Both the position numbers and the translations under genes were made by a program. Of a stretch of DNA of 56,454 nt, positions 1 to 8,563 are shown piece by piece. The stretch covers positions 1 through 56,454 of the forward strand of contig JAKABB010000006.1 in assembly GCA_021802045.1 (NCBI GenBank), written 5' to 3'. The stretch's first letter is position 1, and every line of letters starts with the position of its first letter. The notes under the pieces were generated by a model that worked only from the letters and a program-made list of their open reading frames with translations, did not search any database and was not told the origin of the DNA. The DNA is from a bacterium. Lineage in GTDB: Bacteria > Chloroflexota > Dormibacteria > Aeolococcales > Bog-877.

Positions 1-123
1 GCTCTTGACGCCCCGCTCGGCCCGCCGGGTCTCCCCGACGAACTGGGGCCTGCTACCGGGCGCTCCAGTACCTACCCGGGCGGGACTCTCACCCGCTGGC
101 CGATTCCAGTCTCCAGGACGCAC
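1..123 (-). mobile_element. group II intron, 5' part of domain I (copy 1, truncated by window edge)
   Basis: On the minus strand the sequence begins GTGCGTCCTGG at 123, a group II intron 5' consensus (GTGYG). It then follows the 5' end of the intron at 55208 base for base over long stretches, with shared blocks such as GAGCGCCCGGTAGCAGG and CGAGCGGGGCGTCAAGAGC. The two copies are clearly related but diverged (roughly 80% by eye). The rest of this copy, including domain V and the downstream exon, lies outside the window. Confidence 0.75.
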
Positions 124-138
124 CATGCCACGATCATA
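124..138 (-). promoter_or_regulatory. -10-like box and isolated ATG upstream of intron copy 1
   Basis: Minus strand: TATGAT (138-133), six bases, then ATG (126-124), directly followed by the intron 5' end at 123. This is the spacing of a leaderless start. No convincing -35 element is seen. The gene that the ATG belonged to would lie beyond the intron, outside the window. Confidence 0.35.
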
Positions 139-191
139 GGCGCGGTCGGCCGGGCCCCGGGGCTCGCCGGGCGCTGGGGCAGGAGCCGGTG

Positions 192-659
192 TCAGTCGGC
201 GGCCGGCGAGGTCCCCGCCCCGCGTCGGGTCAGCGCGCTCAGGGCCAAGGGTGCGGCCTGCCGGGCCGCCACCAGCGCCAGGCGCTGCCACAGTGGCCGA
301 CGGGCGGCCGAGCCGTGGCCCCCTCGCCGGTCGCCACCCGCCTCCGTCGGCAGCCGGCCGGCCGCTTCGGCCACCAGCGCCTGGAGCTCCGCCTGCCACT
401 CGGGGGGCATGGCCGCGAACCACTCCGCCGCCGACTGCGGCTCGGCCGGTGCGGGCCGGGCCCGGTGCCGCGCCCAGAGTGCCGCCCCGGTCGCGAGCAC
501 GATGAGTCCGGTCGCGGCCAGCCCGGGTCCCTTGCGGCGCAGTTGGGAGCGCCAGGCGAGATCGGCTCGCACCCGCTGCTCCAGCCGGTCCAGGGTGGCG
601 CCCATCCGCTCGCGGGTGGCGGCTACCGCCTGCCGCGCTTGCTCTGCGCTCTCGCCCAC
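192..659 (-). CDS. DUF3618-like single-pass membrane protein
   Basis: A 155-residue protein. It starts with a short amphipathic segment (SAEQARQAVAATRERM) resembling the DUF3618 motif that usually follows holin-X-like genes. One membrane segment follows (residues ~46-63, GLAATGLIVLATGAALWA), then a basic, Ala/Pro-rich tail. I chose GTG 659 because GGGAGGA sits 5-6 nt upstream and the start overlaps the end of the preceding gene by 37 nt, implying translational coupling. Function is unknown; in Actinomycetota such pairs are linked to the cell envelope. The DUF3618 assignment rests on context and the short motif. Confidence 0.6.
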   Translation of the reverse strand: MGESAEQARQAVAATRERMGATLDRLEQRVRADLAWRSQLRRKGPGLAATGLIVLATGAALWARHRARPAPAEPQSAAEWFAAMPPEWQAELQALVAEAAGRLPTEAGGDRRGGHGSAARRPLWQRLALVAARQAAPLALSALTRRGAGTSPAAD

Positions 660-1021
660 TCGATGTCCTCCCGCAGGCTGGCTCGGGTCCGGGCCAGCAC
701 CTGGATGTGCCGGTGCGCGAGGGCGACGCCGGCCCCGATCGCGATCACCAGCAGGCTGGCGGCGGCGATGACGCCCGTCACCAGGGTGTGGTTGGGGAGC
801 CACTCGACCACGATGCCCAGCCCGAACACCACCAGGTAGAGGACCCCGACCGCGGCGATGCCGATCCCGACCAGCAGCCAGATTGCCCGCCGCACGGTCT
901 CCCAGACCTCCGCCTTGGCCAGCGCCACCTCATCGCGGACCAGCTGGCCCGCCTCCTCGCTGAGCTGCTGCACCAGGCCGCGCAGCGAGTCCTCACCGGC
1001 CGGAACTTCGGGCGCAGGCAT
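623..1021 (-). CDS. holin-X-like (phage holin superfamily III) membrane protein
   Basis: A 132-residue protein. An N-terminal amphipathic helix (LRGLVQQLSEEAGQLVRDEV, residues ~13-32) precedes two adjacent membrane spans (about residues 46-68 and 79-99) and a charged C-terminal helix. This is the layout of actinobacterial holin-X proteins, which are chromosomal membrane proteins and not necessarily phage lysis factors. The ATG at 1021 lies six bases behind TACCCT, a leaderless-type -10. An in-frame ATG at 1057 is an alternative start without SD support. It forms a two-gene unit with the DUF3618-like gene. Confidence 0.7.
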   Translation of the reverse strand: MPAPEVPAGEDSLRGLVQQLSEEAGQLVRDEVALAKAEVWETVRRAIWLLVGIGIAAVGVLYLVVFGLGIVVEWLPNHTLVTGVIAAASLLVIAIGAGVALAHRHIQVLARTRASLREDIEWARAQSKRGRR

Positions 1022-1027
1022 GTGGGC

Positions 1028-1033
1028 AGGGTA
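1028..1033 (-). promoter_or_regulatory. leaderless-type -10 box of the holin-X-like gene
   Basis: TACCCT on the minus strand, six bases (GCCCAC) before the ATG at 1021; no SD lies between. Confidence 0.4.
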
Positions 1034-1077
1034 TCGGAACCGGGACGAGCGGAACAATTCCCGCAGGGGTCGCTCGA

Positions 1078-1083
1078 TACCAT
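1078..1083 (+). promoter_or_regulatory. leaderless-type -10 box of otsB
   Basis: TACCAT, seven bases before GTG 1091. It supports GTG 1091 as the start of otsB and a leaderless transcript. Confidence 0.4.
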
Positions 1084-1090
1084 CGAGGCT

Positions 1091-1942
1091 GTGAGGGCAG
1101 TCCCCCGGTCACCCGAACCGCCCCGGCGCTCGATGCCACCCCTGACCCCCGAGCGCCTGGCCGGGCTGGTGGCTCCCGCCGCGCGGCGTGGCACCCTCCT
1201 GCTCAGCTCCGACTTCGACGGCACCCTGGCCCCGATCTGCCCCGACCCCATGGGCGCCACCATCCTGCCCCGGGCCGCGGCGGCCCTGTGCCACCTGGCC
1301 ACCCGCACGCCGGTGGCGATCCTGAGCGGGCGGGACGTGACCACCCTCGCCCGCCTGGCCCCGATCCCCGGGGCCCGGCTCAGCGGGAGCTACGGCCTGG
1401 AGCGCTGGCGCGACGGCGTCCTGGAGGTCGCCCCCGAGGCCGTGGGGCGAGCCCGCCAGCTGCCGGGCATCGTGGCGGCCCTGGAGGCCACCATCGCGAA
1501 GGGGCCTGCGGGCGTCGCCCTGGAGCGCAAGCGGTGGTCCGCCGCCGTCCACTTCCGCCCGGCGGCCGACCCGCTGGCGGCGGCGGCGATGCTCCGCCCG
1601 GCCCTGGCCGCCCTGGCCGTCACCACGGGCTGGAGCCTGGTCGGAGGACGGATGGTGTACGAGCTCCAGCCGCCCGGGCCGCGATCCAAGGGCACAGAGC
1701 TCCGAGCCCTGCTCTCCGAGACCAGGGCCCGCGCCGCCGTCTACGCCGGGGACGACCTCGGCGACATCCCGGCCTTCGCGGCCCTCACGGTGGCGGTGGA
1801 GCGGCTGGAGCTGGCCCTGCCGGTGGCGGTGCTGGGGGCCGAGACGCCGCCGGAGCTGGTCCCGGCCGCCGGGGGGCGCACCCTGCCGTCCCCCGAGGCC
1901 TGGGCCGAGACCCTGCAGCTCCTGGCGGCGGCCGTCCCCTGA
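1091..1942 (+). CDS. otsB: trehalose-6-phosphate phosphatase
   Basis: HAD-superfamily phosphatase converting trehalose 6-phosphate to trehalose. From GTG 1091 it is 283 residues, the usual OtsB size. HAD motif I is DFDGTL (residues 41-46, nucleophile Asp41), motif II is ILSGRD, and the C-terminal Mg-binding motif is YAGDDLGD. A substrate-cap domain lies between. ATG 1133 is an alternative start, but GTG 1091 lies seven bases behind TACCAT. It converges with otsA (stops 1942 and 1974), so the two enzymes of the pathway are adjacent but on opposite strands. Confidence 0.9.
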   Translation: MRAVPRSPEPPRRSMPPLTPERLAGLVAPAARRGTLLLSSDFDGTLAPICPDPMGATILPRAAAALCHLATRTPVAILSGRDVTTLARLAPIPGARLSGSYGLERWRDGVLEVAPEAVGRARQLPGIVAALEATIAKGPAGVALERKRWSAAVHFRPAADPLAAAAMLRPALAALAVTTGWSLVGGRMVYELQPPGPRSKGTELRALLSETRARAAVYAGDDLGDIPAFAALTVAVERLELALPVAVLGAETPPELVPAAGGRTLPSPEAWAETLQLLAAAVP

Positions 1943-1973
1943 CCCGCGCCGGCCCGGGGCGGGCGGCCGCGGG

Positions 1974-3473
1974 TCACTCGGCCAGGAGCTCGCGGATGTC
2001 CTGGAGCTGGTTCACGATCCAGCGGGTGATGTCCGCCTGGTGCACCACCGCCCGCAGCTCCCGGGCCCGGGTGGCCCGCTCCCGCGCCGGCAGGGTCAGC
2101 GCGAAGTAGAGAGCCTCGGCGGTCTGGTCGATGTCGAAGGGGTTGATGGTGAGGGCGAAGCGGCCCAACTCCTCGTGGCACCCCGCGTTCTCGCTGAGGA
2201 CCAGGATGCCGTCGCGGGTGTTGCACACCGCCCCCTCCTTGGCCACCAGGTTCATGCCGTCGTAGATGGGATTGACCAGCAGGGCGTCAAAGCACTTGTA
2301 GGCGGCCACCGCCTTGTGCATGTTCTCCTCGACCTCCAGCCGGATCGGCATCCAGCTGCCGGTCTGGAAGCGCCGGTTGATGGCGGCAGCGGCCCGGACG
2401 ATGGCGCCCAGATAGGAACGGTAGGCGTCCACGTCCTGTCGCGAGCGCTGCAGGAGGGCCCAGAAGATGACCCGGCCGCGGAGGTCCGGGTGGCTCTCCA
2501 GCAACCGCTCGTAGGCGAGGAAGCCGCGCACGATGTTCTTGCTGAGGTCGGTGCGGTCCACCCGCAGGATGAGGAACTCCGGCCGCCAGGCGGCGATCGC
2601 CTCCTCGTGCCGGCGCACGTCCTCGTGCTCGCGCAGGGCCTCCAGCGCTGGGACGTCGATGGAGATCGGGTAGGAGCGGACCCACACCGGCCGCCCGTCG
2701 AAGAACACCGTGCTCTGGCGGTGGTCCACCGAGAGCCCGAGGTTCTCCTCGCAGGTCAGGAGGAAGTTGCGGGCGTCCAGCGAGGTCTGGAGGCCGATGA
2801 TGTCGTTGCCGAGCAGGCCGGTGACGATCTCGTCCCGGATGTGCCGGGGCAGGACCTTCCAGTACTGGGGCGTGGGCCAGGGGATGTGGATGAAGTGCTG
2901 CAGCCGGGCCTCGGGGATGCGCGCCCGGACGAAGGCCGGCAGGCAGTAGAGCTGGTAGTCCTGGGTCAGGATCAGCGGAGGGTGGGGGAGGCGGGCGGCC
3001 TCAGCCACGACCCGGTCGGCGATCTGCTCGTTGACCCGGACGTACCCCTCGCGCCAGGCGTGGGCGGTGCGGGCGTCGAGGATCGGCTCCCGGCCCAGGT
3101 TCCACAGGTAGTGCTGGACGAACCACAGCAGGGGGTTGGCGATGTGGTTGTAGTAGAGGTCGAAGGCCTCGGGGTCTGGGCTGACATAGGCCACCCGGAA
3201 GGTCTCGCCGTCCTCGGTCGTCACGCTCGCCAGCCCGTCGGGCCCGGCCCGCTGACTGAGGCGGCGGTCGCCGTCCCCACGTTCGACCGCCACCCAGACG
3301 GCGTCGGTGGCCCGGGCCAGAGTGGACATGGCCGTGACCAGCCCCCCGCCACCTCGGGTGACCCGCTCCCGGCCGTCAGCCCGGGGCTGGGCGTCCACCG
3401 GGGGCCGGTTGGCGACCACGATCGGACGGCTGCCGGCGAGAATCCGCCGGAGGTAGGCATCAATGCCGCGCAT
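1974..3473 (-). CDS. otsA: trehalose-6-phosphate synthase-type glycosyltransferase (GT20)
   Basis: A 499-residue GT20 enzyme expected to join UDP/GDP-glucose to glucose 6-phosphate. Visible GT20 landmarks are the N-terminal VANRPP segment followed by GGGGLVTA, the acceptor-site HIPWP, and the C-terminal nucleotide-sugar region NAGCHEELG. The segment normally reading RLDYTKG is RVDRTDLSKNIVRGF, a variant known to me from actinobacterial OtsA-like proteins and from glucosylglycerol-phosphate synthases. Specificity is therefore likely but not certain. The ATG at 3473 sits seven bases after CATGCT; ATG 3485 is an alternative. Pairing with otsB favours trehalose synthesis. Confidence 0.85.
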   Translation of the reverse strand: MRGIDAYLRRILAGSRPIVVANRPPVDAQPRADGRERVTRGGGGLVTAMSTLARATDAVWVAVERGDGDRRLSQRAGPDGLASVTTEDGETFRVAYVSPDPEAFDLYYNHIANPLLWFVQHYLWNLGREPILDARTAHAWREGYVRVNEQIADRVVAEAARLPHPPLILTQDYQLYCLPAFVRARIPEARLQHFIHIPWPTPQYWKVLPRHIRDEIVTGLLGNDIIGLQTSLDARNFLLTCEENLGLSVDHRQSTVFFDGRPVWVRSYPISIDVPALEALREHEDVRRHEEAIAAWRPEFLILRVDRTDLSKNIVRGFLAYERLLESHPDLRGRVIFWALLQRSRQDVDAYRSYLGAIVRAAAAINRRFQTGSWMPIRLEVEENMHKAVAAYKCFDALLVNPIYDGMNLVAKEGAVCNTRDGILVLSENAGCHEELGRFALTINPFDIDQTAEALYFALTLPARERATRARELRAVVHQADITRWIVNQLQDIRELLAE

Positions 3474-3480
3474 GGGCGGT

Positions 3481-3486
3481 AGCATG
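3481..3486 (-). promoter_or_regulatory. leaderless-type -10 box of otsA
   Basis: CATGCT on the minus strand, seven bases before the ATG at 3473, preceded by TG (extended -10 character). No SD is visible. Confidence 0.35.
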
Positions 3487-3557
3487 CACGAGTCCCGCCC
3501 GGGCGGGCCGCGCCGACTGCCCGGCCCGGGCGCCCAGGTGGGCCGGGCCCGATCCGG

Positions 3558-3563
3558 TACAGT
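3558..3563 (+). promoter_or_regulatory. leaderless-type -10 box of pntAA
   Basis: TACAGT, seven bases before GTG 3571. No SD-like sequence intervenes. Confidence 0.4.
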
Positions 3564-3570
3564 CCTCGAC

Positions 3571-4710
3571 GTGAAGGTGGCCATCCCCACGGAGCTGGTT
3601 CGGGGGGAGTCCCGTGTGGCGGTGACCCCGGACACCGTCGCCAAGCTGACGGCCGCCGGGGCCGAGGTGGTGGTGGAGGCGGGGGCCGGCGAGCGGGCCC
3701 ACCTGGGGGACCTGGCCCTGGCGGAGGCGGGCGCCACGATCGCCCCCACAGCCGCCGCCTGCTGGGAGGCGGCCGCCGTGATCTGCAAGGTGCAGCCACC
3801 GACCGCCGCCGAGGTCGAGCGGGTACCCAAGGGCGCGGTCCTCATCAGCTTCCTGCCGCTGTCGACGCCGGCCGACGTCGTGCGCCAGCTGGCGGCCCGG
3901 GAGGTGACCGCCTTCAGCTTCGAGCAGATCCCCCGGATCAGCCGGGCGCAGTCGATGGATGCCCTGTCCTCCCAGGCGTCGCTGGCGGGCTACAAGGCGG
4001 TCCTGGTGGCCGCGGAGCGCCTGCCCAAGATCCTGCCCCTGCAGATGACGGCGGCGGGCACCATCCCGCCCGCCCGGGTGCTGGTGATGGGGGCCGGCGT
4101 CGCCGGCCTGCAGGCCATCGCCACCGCCCGTCGGCTGGGGGCGGTGGTGGAGGCCACCGACGTCCGGGCCGCCGCCCAGGACGAGGTGCGCAGCCTGGGC
4201 GCCACCTTCGTCGAGATGCCGCTGCCGCCGCAGGAGGGGAGCGGTGGATACGCCGCAGCCCAGAGCGATGAGTTCCTGCAGCGCCAGCGCGAGATCGTGG
4301 CGGCCCGGGTGGCGGCCGCCGACATCGTCATCACCACCGCGGCCATCCCCGGGCGACGCGCGCCGGTGCTGGTGACGCGGGCGATGGCCCAGGGGATGCG
4401 CCCGGGCTCGGTCATCGTCGACCTGGCCGCCGACACCGGGGGCAACTGTGAGCTGACCAGCCCGGGGGAGGAGGTGAGCGTCGGGGGTGTGACCGTGGTC
4501 GGGTGGCGCAACATGGCGGCCACGGTGCCCACGACCGCCAGCCAGGTCCTGGCCCGCAACGCCGCCAACCTGCTGCTGCTGCTGGTTCACGAGGGCGCCC
4601 TGACCCCGGACTTCGACGACGAGGTCGTGGGCCAGAGCTGCGTCCTGCGCGCGGGCCAGGTGGTGGAGCCGCGCTGGCGCGCCCAGCTGGAGGAGGCCGC
4701 CGCGCCATGA
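3571..4710 (+). CDS. pntAA: NAD(P) transhydrogenase subunit alpha-1 (soluble domain I)
   Basis: A 379-residue NAD(H)-binding domain of proton-translocating transhydrogenase. It opens KVAIPTELVRGESRVAVTP, the alanine-dehydrogenase/PntA N-terminal signature. It carries the RISRAQSMDALSSQ hinge and the Rossmann motif GAGVAGLQAIATARRLGA (about residue 170). There are no membrane spans, so this is the split alpha-1 form. The start is GTG 3571. The stop overlaps the ATG of pntAB by four bases, and pntAB overlaps pntB, giving a compact three-gene operon. It balances NADH and NADPH using the proton gradient. Confidence 0.93.
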   Translation: MKVAIPTELVRGESRVAVTPDTVAKLTAAGAEVVVEAGAGERAHLGDLALAEAGATIAPTAAACWEAAAVICKVQPPTAAEVERVPKGAVLISFLPLSTPADVVRQLAAREVTAFSFEQIPRISRAQSMDALSSQASLAGYKAVLVAAERLPKILPLQMTAAGTIPPARVLVMGAGVAGLQAIATARRLGAVVEATDVRAAAQDEVRSLGATFVEMPLPPQEGSGGYAAAQSDEFLQRQREIVAARVAAADIVITTAAIPGRRAPVLVTRAMAQGMRPGSVIVDLAADTGGNCELTSPGEEVSVGGVTVVGWRNMAATVPTTASQVLARNAANLLLLLVHEGALTPDFDDEVVGQSCVLRAGQVVEPRWRAQLEEAAAP

Positions 4711-5021
4711 CCCCGACCCTGCTCAGCGAGATCAGCGTGTTCGTGCTCGCGGTCTTCGTCGGCTTCGAGGTCATCTCCAAGGTCCCGACGATCCTGCACA
4801 CGCCGCTGATGTCGGGGAGCAACGCCATCCACGGGGTGATCCTGGTCGGAGCCATGGTCATCACCGCCAGCGCCACCGGCCCGGTTCAGGACGGGCTGGG
4901 CTTCATCGCGGTGGTGCTGGCGACGATCAACGTCGTCGGCGGGTTCGCCGTCACCGACCGGATGCTGGAGATGTTCAAGAGCCGCCAGCCGGGCGGTCGC
5001 GGTCCCGGCGCCCCGTCATGA
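4707..5021 (+). CDS. pntAB: NAD(P) transhydrogenase subunit alpha-2
   Basis: A 104-residue protein with three hydrophobic helices: SVFVLAVFVGFEVI near the N-terminus, then a segment ending GVILVGAMVIT, then FIAVVLATINVVGGFAV. The last helix is followed by TDRMLEMFK, the standard end of transhydrogenase alpha-2. It supplies the first part of the proton-translocating membrane domain. The start ATG overlaps the pntAA stop (ATGA) and its end overlaps the pntB start in the same way. Confidence 0.92.
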   Translation: MTPTLLSEISVFVLAVFVGFEVISKVPTILHTPLMSGSNAIHGVILVGAMVITASATGPVQDGLGFIAVVLATINVVGGFAVTDRMLEMFKSRQPGGRGPGAPS

Positions 5022-6415
5022 CCCCGGTGTTGGCCGGCATCGCCCTGCTCTACCTGCTGGCGGCCGTCCTCTTCATCGTCGGCCTGAAGCAGCTGAGCTC
5101 CCCGCGCGGGGCCCGGCGCGGCAACCTGATCGCCATCGTCGGGATGGTCATCGCGGTCGCGGTCACCATCCCCCTCCTCCACCCCACCGCCATCGGCATC
5201 GTCCTGATCGTGCTCGGGGTGGCCATTGGGGCCCCGATCGGGGTGGTCGGCGCGCGGGCAGTGAAGATGACGGCGATGCCACAGATGGTGGCCACGTTCA
5301 ACGGCGTGGGCGGGGGCGCCGCGGCCCTGGTCTCCACCGTCGAGCTGCTGCGGGTGACCGGCACCCACGCCCCCGCCGTCAGCCTGGGCCTGCCCGTGGT
5401 CTTCAGCGTCGTCATCGGCGCCGTCAGCTTCGCCGGCTCCGGGATCGCCTTCGCCAAGCTGCAGGAGCTGATGCGCGGCACCCCGATCACCTACCGGGGC
5501 CAGCAGCTGGCCAACGGGGTGCTGGCGGCCGCCATCGTGGTCCTGGCGATCCTGCTGGTGGTCACCGCCAACCCCGGCATCCTCTTGGGCCTGCTCCTGC
5601 TGAGCCTGGCCCTGGGGGTGGCCTTCGTGCTGCCCATCGGCGGGGCCGACATGCCGGTGATCATCTCCATGCTCAACGCCTTCACCGGCCTGGCCGTGGC
5701 CGGCGACGGCTTCGTGATCCAGAGCCCGGTCCTCATCGTCGGGGGCACCCTGGTGGGGGCGTCGGGGACGCTCCTCACCAAGCTGATGTCCGACGCCATG
5801 GGCCGCTCGCTGGCCAACGTCCTGTTCGGGGCCTTCGGGCAGGTGGTGAGCGGACCGGCGGCGGCCGGCGCGGCCGACGCCCGCCCGGTGCGGGCCGGCA
5901 CCGCCGAGGACATCGGGACCCTGCTGGCGTACTCCCAGCGGGTGATCATCGTCCCCGGCTACGGCCTGGCGGTGGCCCAGGCCCAGCACGCCGCCCGGGA
6001 GCTGGCCAGCCTGCTGGAGCAGCGGGGCGTGTCGGTGGAGTACGCCATCCACCCGGTGGCGGGGCGGATGCCCGGCCACATGAACGTGCTCCTGGCCGAG
6101 GCCAACGTGCCCTACGAGCAGCTGCGGGAGATGGATGAGATCAACGACGCCTTCAAGACCGCCGACGTGGCCCTGGTGGTGGGGGCCAACGATGTGGTCA
6201 ACCCGGCGGCCCGCAGCAGCCCCGGCAGCCCCATCTTCGGCATGCCCATCCTCAACGCCGACCAGGCCAAGACCGTGGTCTTCATGAAGCGCTCGATGCG
6301 ACCGGGATTCGCCGGCATCGACAACGAGCTGCTCTACGACCCCAGGACCATCATGCTGTTCGGTGACGCCAAGGACTCCCTGGTCAAGCTGGCGGCAGCG
6401 GTCAAGGCCGCCTAG
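5018..6415 (+). CDS. pntB: NAD(P) transhydrogenase subunit beta
   Basis: A 465-residue protein with about nine membrane helices in the first ~280 residues (with the conserved MPQMVATFNGVGGGAAALV segment, the typical PntB quinone-like loop). A soluble NADP(H)-binding domain III follows, marked by PGYGLAVAQAQ, HPVAGRMPGHMNVLLAEA, and ANDVVNPAAR with the later MKRSM lysine loop. Complete and of normal length. Together with pntAA and pntAB it forms the whole enzyme. Confidence 0.94.
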   Translation: MTPVLAGIALLYLLAAVLFIVGLKQLSSPRGARRGNLIAIVGMVIAVAVTIPLLHPTAIGIVLIVLGVAIGAPIGVVGARAVKMTAMPQMVATFNGVGGGAAALVSTVELLRVTGTHAPAVSLGLPVVFSVVIGAVSFAGSGIAFAKLQELMRGTPITYRGQQLANGVLAAAIVVLAILLVVTANPGILLGLLLLSLALGVAFVLPIGGADMPVIISMLNAFTGLAVAGDGFVIQSPVLIVGGTLVGASGTLLTKLMSDAMGRSLANVLFGAFGQVVSGPAAAGAADARPVRAGTAEDIGTLLAYSQRVIIVPGYGLAVAQAQHAARELASLLEQRGVSVEYAIHPVAGRMPGHMNVLLAEANVPYEQLREMDEINDAFKTADVALVVGANDVVNPAARSSPGSPIFGMPILNADQAKTVVFMKRSMRPGFAGIDNELLYDPRTIMLFGDAKDSLVKLAAAVKAA

Positions 6416-6482
6416 CCGTGGCCCGGTCGGGCTGGCCCCCCGGGCCGACGCTCCACCCGGGGGACCGCGGCCCGGGGGGGTA

Positions 6483-7649
6483 GTGACCATCGAGCCTCCA
6501 CGCGGCACCGCCTCCGCACCGGAGGCGGCCACGCCCTCGGCCCCGGGGCCCGGCCTGGAGGACGCGCTGGGCCCGTTCCTCGCCCACATGGCCCTGGTCA
6601 CGGTGGCGGTGTTCTCGGTCCTGCTCCTGACCCACGCCCTCACCGTGACGGGATGGCGGCAGGCCTGGGACCACTGGGACGCCGTGGCCTACCTCGCCAT
6701 CGCCCACCACGGGTACCCCGGGGGGGCGATCCCCCGCCACCCGGCCCAGGCCCCCCAGGATCACCTCTGGGCGTACTTCCCCCTCTTCTCCCTCCTGATC
6801 ATGGGCGTCCACCACCTGGGCGTCGGCACCCTGGCCGCCAGCCTCCTGGTCAGCCTGGTCTCCTGCCTGCTGCTCAGCGTGGGCCTGGTCCGGCTGGCCG
6901 CCATCGAGATCGGGCCCCGGGACGCGGTCTGGCCGGTGGCGCTGCTGCTCCTCTCCCCCTTCGGGTACTTCTTCAGCTCCCTCTACACCGAGGGGCTCTT
7001 CTTCGCCCTGGTCGTGGGCGCCCTCCTGTTCGCCCGGCAGGACCGGTTCCTCGTCGCCAGCGTCCTGGCCCTGCTGGCGGGGGCGACCCGCGTCACCGGG
7101 GTGCTGCTCCTGCCCGCCCTCCTGGTGGAGGCGGCGCACCAGAGCGGGTGGCGGTGGGGCCCGCTCTGGCGTCGGGCCTGGCCGACGCTGCTGGCCCCCC
7201 TGGGCGCCCTCGGGTTCGGTCTCAGCCTGTGGGCCCGGACCGGCAGCCCGTTCAATTTCGGCATCATCGAGACCCGCTACTTCGGCATCTCCCCGGCCCT
7301 CCCCTGGGTGGGATTCCTCAACACCTGGCCGTCCGCCGTCGGCGCCGACCCGACCCTGCGCCAGATCTTCCTCCCGGAGGTGATCTGGGGCCTCCTGGGC
7401 CTGGTCGCGTGCGCCATCGCCTGGTGGCGGCTCCGTCCCGCCTACGCCACCTTCATGACCCTCAGCTGGATCCTCACCACCTCCCTCAGCTTCTGGCGCA
7501 GCGTGCCCCGCTACGACCTGGCCCTCTTCCCGATCCTGTTCCTGGTCGTGGCCGGGACGCGCCGCTGGCGGTGGAGCCGGTGGGTGCTGGTCACCGCTGG
7601 CGGTGTCGCCATGGCCTACGGCACCAGCCGCTTCGCCCAGGGGTATTAG
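6483..7649 (+). CDS. PIG-V-like multi-pass mannosyltransferase family protein
   Basis: A 388-residue integral membrane protein from GTG 6483. It has an early loop motif WDHWDAVAYLAIAHHGYPG followed by AYFPLFSLL, resembling the WDGxWYLxIAxxGY / FPLFPLL pattern of PIG-V-type dolichol- or polyprenol-phosphate-mannose-dependent transferases (GT-C fold). About ten further hydrophobic segments follow. The acceptor cannot be told; in Gram-positive bacteria such proteins modify lipids, glycans or proteins outside the membrane. It stands alone, 67 nt after pntB, with no clear promoter and only a G-rich stretch before the start. Confidence 0.65.
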   Translation: MTIEPPRGTASAPEAATPSAPGPGLEDALGPFLAHMALVTVAVFSVLLLTHALTVTGWRQAWDHWDAVAYLAIAHHGYPGGAIPRHPAQAPQDHLWAYFPLFSLLIMGVHHLGVGTLAASLLVSLVSCLLLSVGLVRLAAIEIGPRDAVWPVALLLLSPFGYFFSSLYTEGLFFALVVGALLFARQDRFLVASVLALLAGATRVTGVLLLPALLVEAAHQSGWRWGPLWRRAWPTLLAPLGALGFGLSLWARTGSPFNFGIIETRYFGISPALPWVGFLNTWPSAVGADPTLRQIFLPEVIWGLLGLVACAIAWWRLRPAYATFMTLSWILTTSLSFWRSVPRYDLALFPILFLVVAGTRRWRWSRWVLVTAGGVAMAYGTSRFAQGY

Positions 7650-7778
7650 TTGGCCTGACCACCGGCGGCGGGGGCTCGGGGGCTGCCCGGACTCATCCCG
7701 CTGCCGCCAGCTCGACGGCCGCACGGCCGCTGACAGGCCGGGAGCCGGGGGACGCATTGTGGTCCGGCAGGGTCGCGC

Positions 7779-8265
7779 CTATGAGCCCCTGACCACCTCG
7801 ACGGTGAGGGCGGGGCACAGATTCGGGTTGAGTGATGACGGCACCAGCACTTCGCACGGCGCCCGGCCCCGGCGCGTGCTCGCCGCCCAGATCGTGGCCG
7901 CGCCGGGCCCGACGGTCTCAAAGTAATCGGCGCCGCCCACGCGGCCGCGGAACGCCACGACGGCGGCGGCCGAGCTCCTCAGCGCCGGCAGGACACGACA
8001 AGCCCGCGGCACGCACCCGACCGCGAACACCGTCCCCCGCGTGAGGGAGATCCGCGCCGGAGGCGTGGGGAGTTGCCCCACGCAATTCCCCAGCCAGTCG
8101 GTGCGCCCTGCCTGGGTCCTCAGCCACATCGGCGGCGCGCACATCACAGCCTTGAGGTGGGGAGCCGGGATGTCGCGGGCCGAGAACATCGTCCCCGATG
8201 AGCAAGCACTGACGCCGACAGCCACGGCCAGGGCCATGGCGGGTCGGGAGAGGACCCGCGCCACC
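7779..8265 (-). CDS. putative small lipoprotein, function unknown
   Basis: A 161-residue reading frame. From GTG 8265 it has a lipoprotein-type signal, VARVLSRPAMALAVAVGVSAC, with candidate lipobox Cys21 (VSAC). A Cys-containing domain follows (MCAPP, NCVG, VGCVPRACRV, LCPAL) that I do not recognise. Longer forms would begin further upstream in Arg-rich, low-complexity sequence and look less real. Codon usage in the mature part is ordinary for the window. No homologous family is evident by eye. Confidence 0.45.
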
Positions 8266-8563
8266 TCTGCGGCGCTGCTCACGCGCCGCCGCGTCGGAGA
8301 CCGCCGCCTTCTGCGCCCTCTGGACGCCAGGGCCCGTCCAAGCCCGGTGGACGTCGGCTCCGGCGACAGGCCGTCGCCTGTGCCGCCCGAACGTCCGGGC
8401 GGCGGCGGCTCCACCCCCCACCTCCGGGGCCGACACTCGGGTCACCCCTGATCGCGACCGCGCTTCTCCTCCGAGTCCCATCTCAGAATACGGGGCACAG
8501 GACACCGTGGAGGGCCGTCGGAGCGAGGAGCCAGGAGCCAGCGCATGTTGCTGGCCACCCTGG
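8266..8563. other. no gene seen
   Basis: About 300 bp between the putative lipoprotein and the MDMPI-like gene. It is GC-rich, has no supported reading frame on either strand and no clear hairpin followed by T. Confidence 0.4.

Noticed and set aside
4886-6643. A 585-residue minus-strand frame
   Set aside because: It is antisense to pntB and is rich in His, Gly, Asp and Gln, as shadow frames of GC-rich genes are.
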